Origin: Phaeosaccion multiseriatum
Lineage: Eukaryota > Ochrophyta, other classes
NCBI GenBank assembly: GCA_965112735.1
Contig: OZ218959.1
Span: forward strand, 1,364,001-1,428,000
Direction of reading: 5' to 3'
Length of the DNA: 64,000 nt
Below, piece by piece: positions 55,076-64,000 of this stretch. Each line of letters begins with the position of its first letter. The first letter of the stretch is position 1. The translations under genes were made by a program, and so were the position numbers. Under the pieces are notes generated by a model. It had not been told where the DNA came from and made no database searches. It saw only the letters and a list, made by a program, of their open reading frames with translations.

Positions 55076-58000
55076 GAGGATGGGGCGAGGAGGAGGAGGA
55101 CGAGGATGACGACGAGGACGAGGTAGACTCGAGCGGTCGACGCATCGTTCCAGACGTTGGTGGAGCAGGAGAAGGAGCAGGAGGAGGAGGAGGAGGAGGA
55201 GGAGCAGGAGGAGGAGCAGGAGGAGGAGGGGAAGGATCAGCAGGAGCAGGGGATGACACAGACTCCGTCACTCGTCGGAGCAAACACAAGCACTATCACG
55301 TAACCGTGCAGAACGAGGGACAGGTGGTGGGGTATCTCTTCGAAGTCATGTTTCGAGTCGCAGATGTGGATGGGTCGGGTTTCATTGACTGCCGAGAGTT
55401 CACCTCCTTACTGCAAGGGATGGGGTATCACATCACGCTGGACGTGGCTCGACACTGTATCGCGGAGTACGACATTGATAAGTCGGGCACCATCGAGACG
55501 GAGGAATTCACTGACTTCATGATGAATGAGTATCTTGCCGCACCCCCGCAGAGCCCCGGGGTGGTGATGGAGGGGGGCAGGGAGTGGGAGGTGAGAGTTT
55601 GAGTGTGGGTTTGGAGTTTGGAGGGAGGGGACAGGGGGGGGAGGGAGGAGCGCGGAGGGAAGGAGAGAGGGACAGAAGATGAACGAGGGAGGGAGGGAGG
55701 GAGGGAGGGAGGGAGGGAGGGAGAGAGGGAGGGAGGGAGGGAGGGAGGGAGGGAGGGAGGGAGGGACGGAACCTTCGAAAGACTGAGGTGGAAGGCCGAA
55801 TTGCGCACCACAGTTGTCAAATCGCGGCTCTGAATCCCGTCCAACCTACGTAAAGCCTTCTCTTCCTCCCTCCCTCCCTCCCTCCCTCCCTCCCTCCCTC
55901 CCTCCCTCCCTCTCTCCCTCCCTCCCTCCCTCCCTCCCTCCCTCTCTCCCTCCCTCCCTCCCTCCCTCCCTCCCTCTCTCTCTCCCTCCCTCCCTCCCTC
56001 CCTCTCTTCCTCCCTCCCTCCCTCCCTCCCTCCCTCCCTCCCTCTCTCTCTCCCTCCCTCCCTCCCTCCCTCCCTCCCTCCCCCCCCCTACCCGCAGATG
56101 CCTGAGGCCGGCCACCTCCGCTTCACCTTCGAGGTCGAACCGAGCCAACCCGGAGCCGTCGAGATCGCCTCTGACCAGGCCGTCGAGGCTGTCATTAAGA
56201 ACATCTCTCTCACTGCCCAGACCGAACAGGAGAGACTGAGGATGTTTCAATTGGCGTGTGAGAACACAGACTTCTATATGACCTCTCTCAACGCGCAGTC
56301 CATCTTGCAGGAGGTAAGAAAGATGTGACGGGAAACACTTGCTGCTCCTCCTCCTCCCTTCCTCGCCCTTCTCCTCCCCTCTCCCTCCCCTCCCGGAGGC
56401 CGGAGGGTTCGCTTGAGCTTGACAATATATATATATATATATATACGCTTTCGTGTTGAGTGACTCCCACTCACTCTCTCTTACGATTCCTCTCTCACTA
56501 CGGTTTCACTTACTGCCTAACCACAACCGACCAATCAACCCACCACCCCTCCACCCACCCAATCAACCAACCCACACGCAACCCAACTGTTAACACCACC
56601 CCTCCACCCACCCAATCAACCAACCCACACACAACCCAACTGTTAACACCACCCCTCCACCCACCCAATCAACCAACCCACACGCAACCCAACTGTTAAC
56701 ACCACCCCTCCACCCACCCAATCAACAAACCCACACGCAACCCAACTGTTAACACCACCCCTCCACCCACCCAATCAACCAACCCACACACAACCCAACT
56801 GTTAACACCACCCCTCCACCCACCCAATCAACCAACCCACACACAACCCAACTGTTAACACCACCCCTCCACCCACCCAATCAACCAACCCACACACAAC
56901 CCAACTGTTAACACCACCCCTCCACCCACCCAATCAACCAACCCACACGCAACCCAACTGTTAACACCACCCCTCCACCCACCCAATCAACAAACCCACA
57001 CACAACCCAACTGTTAACACCCCCCCTCCACCCACCCAATCAACAAACCCACACGCAACCCAACTGCTAACACCACCCCTCCACCCACCCAATCAACAAA
57101 CCCACACGCAACCCAACTGTTAACACCACCCCTCCACCCACCCAATCAACAAACCCACACGCAACCCAACTGTTAACACCACCCCTCCACCCACCCAATC
57201 AACAAACCCACACGCAACCCAACTGTTAACACCACCCCTCCACCCACCCAATCGTCATAACCTATCTGTTACTGGCGTTGCTCTCTCTCTCCCTCCCTCT
57301 CCCTCCTCTCCTCTCCTCTCCTCTCCCCCTACAGTGGAACAACGGCCTTAACGTGTTGGACATCATGGAGCTGCTCCTCCCCCAACTGGCATCGGCCAGG
57401 AACGTCATTGCACTTATTGAGAACAACTTGGATTTCGCTCAAAAGCTGGAGCTCAGGAAGCGATTGGGGCAGGCGTGGATGCCGCTCATTGGGCTACCCA
57501 CGGGCTTCTACTCGCTTGATCTCTCCAATAGGGCGGATCGCACGGCAGCCAAGGTGGGGAGGGTATGTGGGTGGGGAGGGAGGGAGCGAGGGAGGGAGGC
57601 GGGAGGGAAAGGGAGGGAGGGAGGGAGGGAGGGAGGGAGGGAGGGAGGGAGGGAGGGAGGGAGGGAGGGAGGGAGGGAGGGAGGGAGGGAGGGAGGGAGG
57701 GAGGGAGGGAGGGAGGGAGGGAGGGAGGGAGGGAGGGAGGGAGGGAGGGAGGGAGGGAGGGAGGGAGGGAGGGAGGGAGGGAGGGAGGGAGGGAGGGAGG
57801 GAGGGAGGGAGGGAGGGAGGGAGGGAGGGAGGGAGGGAGGGAGGGAGGGAGGGAGGGAGGGAGGGAGGGAGGGAGGGAGGGAGGGAGGGAGGGAGGGAGG
57901 GAGGGAGGGAGGGAGGGAGGGAGGGAGGGAGGGAGGGAGGGAGGGAGGGAGGGAGGGAGGGAGGGAGGGAGGGAGGGAGGGAGGGAGGGAGGGAGGGAGG

Positions 58001-59685
58001 GAGGGAGGGAGGGAGGGAGGGAGGGAGGGAGGGAGGGAGGGAGGGAGGGAGGGAGGGAGGGAGGGAGGGAGGGAGGGAGGGAGGGAGGGAGGGAGGGAGG
58101 GAGGGAGGGAGGGAGGGAGGGAGGGAGGGAGGGAGGGAGGGAGGGAGGGAGGGAGGGAGGGAGGGAGGGAGGGAGGGAGGGAGGGAGGGAGGGAGGGAGG
58201 GAGGGAGGGAGGGAGGGAGGGAGGGAGGGAGGGAGGGAGGGAGGGAGGGAGGGAGGGAGGGAGGGAGGGAGGGAGGGAGGGAGGGAGGGAGGGAGGGAGG
58301 GAGGGAGGGAGGGAGGGAGGGAGGGAGGGAGGGAGGGAGGGAGGGAGGGAGGGAGGGAGGGAGGGAGGGAGGGAGGGAGGGAGGGAGGGAGGGAGGGAGG
58401 GAGGGAGGGAGGGAGGGAGGGAGGGAGGGAGGGAGGGAGGGAGGGAGGGAGGGAGGGAGGGAGGGAGGGAGGGAGGGAGGGAGGGAGGGAGGGAGGGAGG
58501 GAGGGAGGGAGGGAGGGAGGGAGGGAGGGAGGGAGGGAGGGAGGGAGGGAGGGAGGGAGGGAGGGAGGGAGGGAGGGAGGGAGGGAGGGAGGGAGGGAGG
58601 GAGGGAGGGAGGGAGGGAGGGAGGGAGGGAGGGAGGGAGGGAGGGAGGGAGGGAGGGAGGGAGGGAGGGAGGGAGGGAGGGAGGGAGGGAGGGAGGGAGG
58701 GAGGGAGGGAGGGAGGGAGGGAGGGAGGGAGGGAGGGAGGGAGGGAGGGAGGGAGGGAGGGAGGGAGGGAGGGAGGGAGGGAGGGAGGTGGGTCTCTTTG
58801 CAACTCACTCCCCACCGCCCCCCCCGCACCATCACGCGTATCACCACCACACTCACCACCGTCACCGGTGCCTGCTGTGGCACTACCTGCTGAACGTCCG
58901 CTCCCCCGCTTCTCCACCCCTCCCCCCTCCCCTTTCCTGCCTCTACCCAAGCGCCTCGCTATCATCTCTAACGCAGAGAGGGCTCTCCATGACACCGAGG
59001 ACCAGCAGGCCCCCTTCAAGAAGGACATTTCGCAGAAGGGCAATCGGGAGAACTTTCGCAGTGAAACGCTCAACGGAATGCCCCTCCGCCTTGACAACAA
59101 GTTCTTCATCCACCTGCCAGCCCAAGGTGAGTGAGGGGGGCGTGTGGTAGGACAAAGTAGTCACAGACGCTTGAGTTTGAGTTTTGGGTATCAGTTTGAG
59201 TTTTATACGCCCACACTCACTCACTCAATCACTCATCCGCAGGCAAGCTCCGTTTCGATTACACCTCCACCGTCCGCCGCCGGAGCTCCACCAAACCCAT
59301 GAGCGAGCGGCGCTTCTGCCAGGTACCGACAGCACCTGCCCAATTCCCTTCCTTCCTCTACCCATATGCCTGCCCATATGCCTGCCCATACGTCTGCCCA
59401 TATGCCTGCCCATGTGCCTCCTCATACGCCTACCTATATGCCTGCCCATGTTCCCGCTGGCCCATACGTCTGGCTGCCCATATGCCTGCCCGTACTCCTG
59501 CCCATACGCCTGCCCATATGCCTGCCAGTTGCTGGACAATCTCTGCCTGGAGGACCTGTACATGGCTGCCAAGGAGAAGCGCCACTTCGTCAACCAAGGA
59601 GTGCCCACAAGGAGGAGGCTTAGAGCGAACCTTCGGGCCACCAACACCGCGGAGGATAAGAAGGTCAGGGCCGCGATGCGGTGGG

Positions 59686-59716
<31 letters not shown>

Positions 59717-60273
59717 ACACACGCACACACACACACACACACATACACACACACACACACACGCATTCACACACACTCTCCCTCCCTTTGTGTCTAAACC
59801 TTTCTCTGTCTTGTGAATGTCTTGTCACTGGGTCTCTCTTGGGCGCACATGCTCTCTCTTAGCCAATCATAGATGGCACTTAAGGGTGTAATATTTATTG
59901 TTCTCTCTTTCTCTCTCTTTAACCTCCTTCTCCCTCTCTTCCTCTCCCCCCCCCCCCCCCCCTCCCCACCTTTTTTCTCTTCGTTCCCTTCCTCCCCTAT
60001 TAATCCACTCCCCTCATCACCACCACACCAGGCTGCCCAAGAACTGCTGGAGGTACGGCGGCAGATGCAATTGGGTACCATCGTGCCCATCCCTACAGAC
60101 CAAGTCCTCGCCTACCACAATGACTTTGATATCACATCCAAGGATATGCGGCGAAGGGCTTGGGAGAAGGCCGAACTCGGCAGAGTGGTGACTCCGGAGG
60201 AGAAGATCCTCACCCGACAAGAGGTGTGTATGTGTGTGTGTGTGTGTGTGTGTTGTGTGTGTGTGTGTGTGTA

Positions 60274-60318
<45 letters not shown>

Positions 60319-63207
60319 ATCCAGACTGGCTGAGTGGTGCGCTGTCCTCATGGGGCCCACCCGCTTGCTAAGTAGTCGCCAGCCTGTTACTGATGGGCAA
60401 TACAAGACTGTATTCGCTTAGCGAACTGCCTCCACTCAAGCCAAGACGAAACAACCGTAGAGCCTGACTGACCATCATTCCTCAGTGGCTTAATGCGACA
60501 AACTTGCAACGTACATACACTGACACTCAGTGACTTACTCCCATGCCTTCACTGACTTAATCCTTCCTTCACTGACTTACCCCTTCCGACAGGTGCAGGC
60601 CCTGGAGGAGCAGTCGGCTATGGAGCAGCTCAAGGGCACGGGTGCAGGCGGGCATATGGGCATAATGGGCATGCTCGATAGCAGCGCACTGGCCAGTCGA
60701 GCCGCGCACATGGGCTTTCGTAGTGGAGGCTTCATGGTTGTGGGGAGCAGCAGGCGGCGGCCCCGCACCAGTCACAGCAGTAGTAATAGTAACGGCAACG
60801 GTAACGACAACGGTAACGGCAACGGTAACGGTAGTGGCAGTGGCAGCGGTAACAGAGACCATCCGGCGTTGAGGGTGGGGAGACGTGCGCTGCGTGGAGG
60901 TGGGGGTGGGGGGGGCGCCGGTGGACGCGTCTCGAGCGTTCCGGGGGGGGCGGGGGGGGCAGGGGGGGCAGGGGGGGCAGGGGGCAATGCGCCGATGGAC
61001 GAGGTCTTACCGATTGAGGTCCGACCTCAGCTGCAGCCTTTGCAGGAGTCGGAGGGGGGCGGGGGGCGCAGGGAGCTTCACCAGCAAGGGGGGGGCAGCC
61101 ACAGCAACAGCAGTAGCACGAATTCGACGCCCAGGGCTTCACTCGCCCCACTGACAATGTCACAAATGGCTTTGTCCAACGCAGGAGAGTTCTCCGCGAT
61201 AGACTTGTCGGAAGTGGGTCCTCCCGGGGGCGGCGGCGGTGAAGGAGGAGGAGGAGGAGGAGGAGGGGATGGGGACGAAGAGGAAGAGCTGAAACCAACC
61301 TCGTACGAGCGACAACGTTCGTTGTGGGCGGTGCCGCTCATCAGCAGAACAACGCCCATCGCGCCTCAAGCGGGTGTGAGGGACTACCTGCTGGCCTGGT
61401 TCAAGCTCTGCGAGCTACAGGTGGTGCTGAGTGTGTTTACGCTGACGGTGGAGCAGGTGGTGGCCATTATGAACAACTTCCCGACATGTTCTTTCCTCCG
61501 TGTGGCGGCCGTACTGGTCATGTTCGACTCCATTATCGATGTGCAGAATTTGGATGAGCTCATGGACGAGCTTACGCCGGCGGAGGAGCAGGTATGAGAG
61601 AGGGAGGGGAGAGAAGGGGAGGGAGAGAGGGAGGGGGGGAGGGAGAGAGGGAGGAAGGGAGGGAGGGAGGGAGGGAGGGAGGGAGGGAGGGAGGGAGGGA
61701 GGGAGGGAGGGAGGGAGGGAGGGAGGGAGGGAGGGAGGGAGGGAGGGAGGGAGGGAGGGAGGGAGGGAGGGAGGGAGGGAGGGAGGGAGGGAGGGAGGGA
61801 GGGAGGGAGGGAGGGAGGGAGGGAGGGAGGGAGGGAGGGAGGAAGGGAGGGAGGGAGGGAGGGAGGGAGGGAGGGAGGGAGGGAGGGAGGGAGCGGAGCA
61901 AGCAAGTGATGCCAAGCAGACTGATCTGGTATGCTCATGCTCATAGCCTTGCCATGCAGTCATCGGCTTCTCCTGCAAACATACATACATACAACACAGT
62001 ACAATACAACAACTCACTAACAACAACAGGAACTCGGAGCCCCGCACGTCTATAACACTTTCTACCCTCATGCCTTGACATGCCTCACTCCTTCGTTCAT
62101 TGACTTACCTTCACCGCTCATTCATTGACTGACTTACCACCAACAGGAGCTGGTATGGCGACTCGGAGTCCTACACGTGTACAACCCCATCCGCCCCGAT
62201 CGCTTCTATGACCTTGACCTCACCTCTTATGAAGACCGCACATGGTGCAAGATACTCATTCGGATGGCAGTGGAAGAGCCGGGGGAGAACTGGGACGGGG
62301 AGGAATACTCTTGGTCACAGTGTCAGAAGCCTGTGCCCGGGTGGGACTTGCCTTTAAGTTGGACTACACCGGATCAGAAGCACAAGGTGAGGGGGGAGGG
62401 AGGGAGGGAGGGAGGGAGGGAGGGAGGGAGGGAGGGAGGGAGGGAGGGAGGGAGGGATGGAGGGAGGGAGGGAGGGAGGGATGGAGGGAGGGAGGGAGGG
62501 AGGGAGGGAGGGAGGGATGGAGGGAGGGATGGAGGGAGGGACGGAGAGAGGGAGAGAGGGAGGGAGGGAGGGAGGGAGGGAGGGAGGGAGGAAGGAAGGA
62601 ATGAAGGAAGGAAGGAGTGGTGAAGGGGAGGGAGATGCACGGATCAATTGCTCACTTCCGTAGCTCAGCTCTGGGCCCCAGTCCCGATCTGTCCGTTCCG
62701 CCCTTTCGCGAGGAAGCACCACATTTAGCGTCCTCTTGTCCACACCAAGCCATAGCTGACCTGCCACACACACCTCTCGCACACCTAACTGCCCACCTAC
62801 CTCCCTCACTCCCTCCCTCCCTACCTTCGCGTGTACCTACCTACCTACCTACCTACCTACCTACCTACGTACCTCCCTCCCTACCTATCTACCTACCTAC
62901 GTACCTCCCTCCCTCCCTCCCTACCTACCTACCTACGTACCTACCTACCCACCTACCTGTCTATCTACCCACATCCCTGTCCAACCCACCCACCCACCTA
63001 CTCACCCACCCACCCACCCACCTACTCACCCACCCACCCACCCACTGACGCCCTCGCGTCCCTCCCCCCCAGGGCGGCCCCCGTCGCTTCGGCAAGTTAA
63101 CCCTGCGCTACTCAAGTGACCCCCGGAGGGGCTGCAGGCCCAATATAGCACTCAGGGAGGAGCTTTGTGCGCTCGTGCTGGCGGGCTTTCCCATGCCGGA
63201 AACCTGA
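49570..63207 (+). CDS. Giant leucine-rich-repeat, EF-hand protein
   Basis: Exons: 49570-51390, 51648-51808, 52065-52221, 52438-52727, 53020-53293, 53539-53700, 54037-55590, 56098-56313, 57335-57553, 58952-59126, 59243-59322, 59529-59663, 60032-60223, 60593-61591, 62147-62386, 63073-63207. Total 6810 nt, 2269 residues. Residues 1-607 are low complexity (Gln, Ala, Glu, then a long poly-Gly near 484-565). Exons 3-6 encode ribonuclease-inhibitor-type LRRs ([54 protein letters not shown]). Exon 7 has a charged Lys/Arg/Glu coiled-coil-like region, an Asp/Glu run, then paired EF-hands starting near 1398 ([13 protein letters not shown]) and 1434 ([13 protein letters not shown]), so it probably binds calcium. 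Exons 8-16 form an ordered C-terminal region with conserved-looking blocks ([46 protein letters not shown]). LRR plus EF-hand proteins of this style occur in ciliated protists and oomycetes, from memory; function unknown. ATG 49570 is the first in the frame. Confidence 0.9.
51019..51260 (+). repeat. Coding GGA/GGT repeat encoding poly-Gly
   Basis: Trinucleotide array inside exon 1 of the giant LRR-EF gene, encoding roughly 60 Gly with Val, Glu and Lys breaks. It is kept in frame by its 3-bp period. Confidence 0.9.
53735..53862 (+). repeat. GT repeat near donor
   Basis: GTGTGT tract after the donor of exon 53539-53700; partner of the CA tract at 53975-54034 at the other end of the intron. Confidence 0.93.
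53975..54034 (+). repeat. CA repeat at acceptor
   Basis: CACACA tract running into the acceptor at 54036. Confidence 0.93.
55617..55770 (+). repeat. GGGA repeat near donor
   Basis: Purine tract after the donor of exon 54037-55590; exact complement in type to 55864-56088. Confidence 0.95.
55864..56088 (+). repeat. CCCT repeat at acceptor
   Basis: CCCT array with CTCT breaks ending just before the acceptor at 56097. Confidence 0.95.
56536..57252 (+). repeat. 53-bp minisatellite, about 13.5 copies
   Basis: Units contain ACCCAACTGTTAACACCACC and CACCCAATCAACCAACCC, varying at only a few positions (CACGC or CACAC; AACC or AAAC). Intron before exon 57335-57553. Confidence 0.96.
57611..58788 (+). 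repeat. Uninterrupted GGGA repeat, 1178 bp
   Basis: About 294 perfect GGGA units with no break that I can see, in the intron after exon 57335-57553. The tract starts within 60 bp of the donor. Confidence 0.97.
59358..59526 (+). repeat. CCCATATGCCTG repeat
   Basis: About 13 units of CCCATATGCCTG running into the acceptor GCCAG at 59528. Confidence 0.92.
59687..59766 (+). repeat. CA repeat
   Basis: CACACA tract with CACG variants in the intron after 59663. Confidence 0.93.
60224..60316 (+). repeat. GT repeat starting at donor
   Basis: GTGTGT tract beginning with the donor of exon 60032-60223. Confidence 0.93.
61605..61893 (+). repeat. GGGA repeat after donor
   Basis: Purine array following exon 60593-61591, with only two or three interruptions. 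Confidence 0.96.
62387..62612 (+). repeat. GGGA/GGAT repeat after donor
   Basis: Starts with the donor GTGAGG of exon 62147-62386; ACCT and CCCA pyrimidine-rich units at 62800-63070 close the same intron. Confidence 0.95.
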
Positions 63208-63625
63208 TGTGATGGAGGCATATAGGCATACGTAGGCATACGGAGGCATACAGAGGCATACAGAGGAGGGCTTGACGACATGGGGTAGATGGATATGTAC
63301 ACTGTACATGGAGTATTCCCGTGGTGAAGTGGTGAAGGGACGGAGTCGCGTAGGCGAGATGGAGAAGCAGATGGGAGTTGAGTGTGTTTCCAGCTTGCAG
63401 GTATGACTTGAGAGGAGGTTTTGGGTCTGAATTGATCCCAATCAGAACATTCGCATTCCACCGAGCAACTCGGCTGACTTGAGATGTCTAGCTAGGGCCT
63501 GTTGATGGCCTATGACTCAACCTCAACTTCACCTAGCTAGGGCCTGTTGATGGCCTATGGCTGAAGAGAGCGGTGCTGACAGACGAACATTAACATTAGA
63601 GGGATGAGATGGCGAGGGAAGGTGA
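63208..63625 (+). other. 3' flank of giant LRR-EF gene
   Basis: Contains GGCATA-type tandem units at 63218-63262 and a 25-bp direct repeat (CTAGCTAGGGCCTGTTGATG and onward) at about 63488 and 63532. No coding exon was seen. Confidence 0.45.
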
Positions 63626-63667
63626 GCACCACACCAGATTGCTTCGTCTGGACGTGTCTTCTGCGCC

Positions 63668-63838
63668 ATGTATGGTATGGAGAACCGTAAGGCCCCCGAG
63701 GGGACCACCGCCAACATGGAGGACCGGCGCAGCTTCAAGGCCTGGATTGGCGACGTCAAGGACGGGCAGGTGGTGGACCATCCACTGGTGCCCCTTGCTT
63801 ACGACAAGGATGGGCTCATGACCACGACCAACATGTGA
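63668..63838 (+). CDS. Small coding-like ORF or terminal exon
   Basis: From the ATG at 63668 the frame is open for 56 codons to TGA at 63836-63838. It also extends upstream to 63626, with an acceptor-like CCAG at 63634-63637. Third positions are strongly C/G-biased like the verified exons. The peptide is well-mixed and hydrophilic (MYGMENRKAPEGTTANMEDR, then AWIGDVKDGQVVDHPLV), not a repeat translation. I do not recognise it. It may be a short gene of its own or the last exon of a gene whose other exons I cannot see. Confidence 0.42.
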   Translation: MYGMENRKAPEGTTANMEDRRSFKAWIGDVKDGQVVDHPLVPLAYDKDGLMTTTNM

Positions 63839-63955
63839 CGAGCGAGGGCAGTTGTTGGGAAATCTGTAAATCCGAAGCAGGTAGTCTTACCGTCGGAGGT
63901 GAAACGTCAGAGGGCCCCGGCCCCTTGTGCCTGACTGGCTGAGAGCCTCGTCATC

Positions 63956-64000
63956 ATGCCGACTGTGGCTGTCTCTCGGAAAGCCCCTTCAAGCTCCGTC
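63956..64000 (+). CDS. Possible start of next gene, 3' truncated by window
   Basis: The ATG at 63956 begins MPTVAVSRKAPSSSV and runs off the window. MPTV(S/A)V is how cytosolic phenylalanyl-tRNA synthetase beta subunits commonly begin. Six residues are too few to name the gene, and the residues that follow diverge from that family. Treat it as a candidate start only. Confidence 0.2.
   Translation, partial: MPTVAVSRKAPSSSV

Noticed and set aside
57278-59134. Open frame with about 390 codons of GREG repeat (618 codons)
   Set aside because: Only its two ends are real exons of the LRR-EF gene (57335-57553 and, in another frame, 58952-59126). The middle is the intronic GGGA array, bounded by a good donor and acceptor.
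60315-60420. Possible tRNA (TGGCTGAGTGGT resembles an A box)
   Set aside because: No B box (GGTTCGANTCC-type) and no cloverleaf could be drawn.

Overview
This window is nuclear DNA from a GC-rich, intron-dense eukaryotic microbe, most likely an algal or other protist genome. The grounds are about 90 GT-AG introns in six genes, strong G/C third-position bias in the exons, and a FAD-oxidase/cyclopropane-synthase fusion of the kind known from plants. I cannot fix the lineage from sequence alone. There is no bacterial operon structure, no CRISPR array, no rRNA and no recognisable tRNA. Introns and spacers are packed with GGGA/CCCT, GGAA, GT/CA, CATA and longer tandem repeats. These create very long open frames of repeats such as PPSL or GREG, which are not genes.

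Layout. 378-14873 (+): 3' part of a gene for a leucine-rich-repeat protein with a C-terminal EH-like domain (24 exons seen, 5' end off the window). 15939-27852 (+): complete CAND1, the cullin exchange factor (24 exons, 1296 aa). 29397-36793 (-): ABCB/TAP-type half ABC transporter (14 exons, 1022 aa). 37166-45777 (+): FAD oxidase fused to cyclopropane-fatty-acid synthase (18 exons, 1181 aa). 46546-47863 (-): unknown two-exon protein. 48212-48556 (+): possible AT-hook protein. 49570-63207 (+): very large leucine-rich-repeat, paired EF-hand protein (16 exons, 2269 aa). 63668-63838 and 63956-64000: a small coding-like ORF and a possible start of the next gene. CAND1 and the transporter converge. 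The transporter and the cyclopropane synthase diverge from a 372-bp shared promoter region. The synthase and the unknown gene converge across a spacer holding a perfect 26-bp inverted repeat.

The genes do not form one pathway. CAND1 is housekeeping ubiquitin-ligase control, the lipid synthase and ABC transporter could both act on membranes, and the two LRR proteins look like scaffolds.

The strongest unusual signal is intron architecture. Many introns carry a purine tract just after the donor and its complement just before the acceptor, so the two intron ends could pair. Other introns carry amplified copies of splice signals: donor-like repeats, a five-fold array of the perfect branch sequence TACTAAC, and decoy copies of exon starts. 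A few short modules, above all GTTGGTGATAC, recur on both strands in introns and inside low-complexity coding regions. Exon boundaries were read by eye from splice consensus, frame continuity and family similarity; none has been confirmed with RNA.
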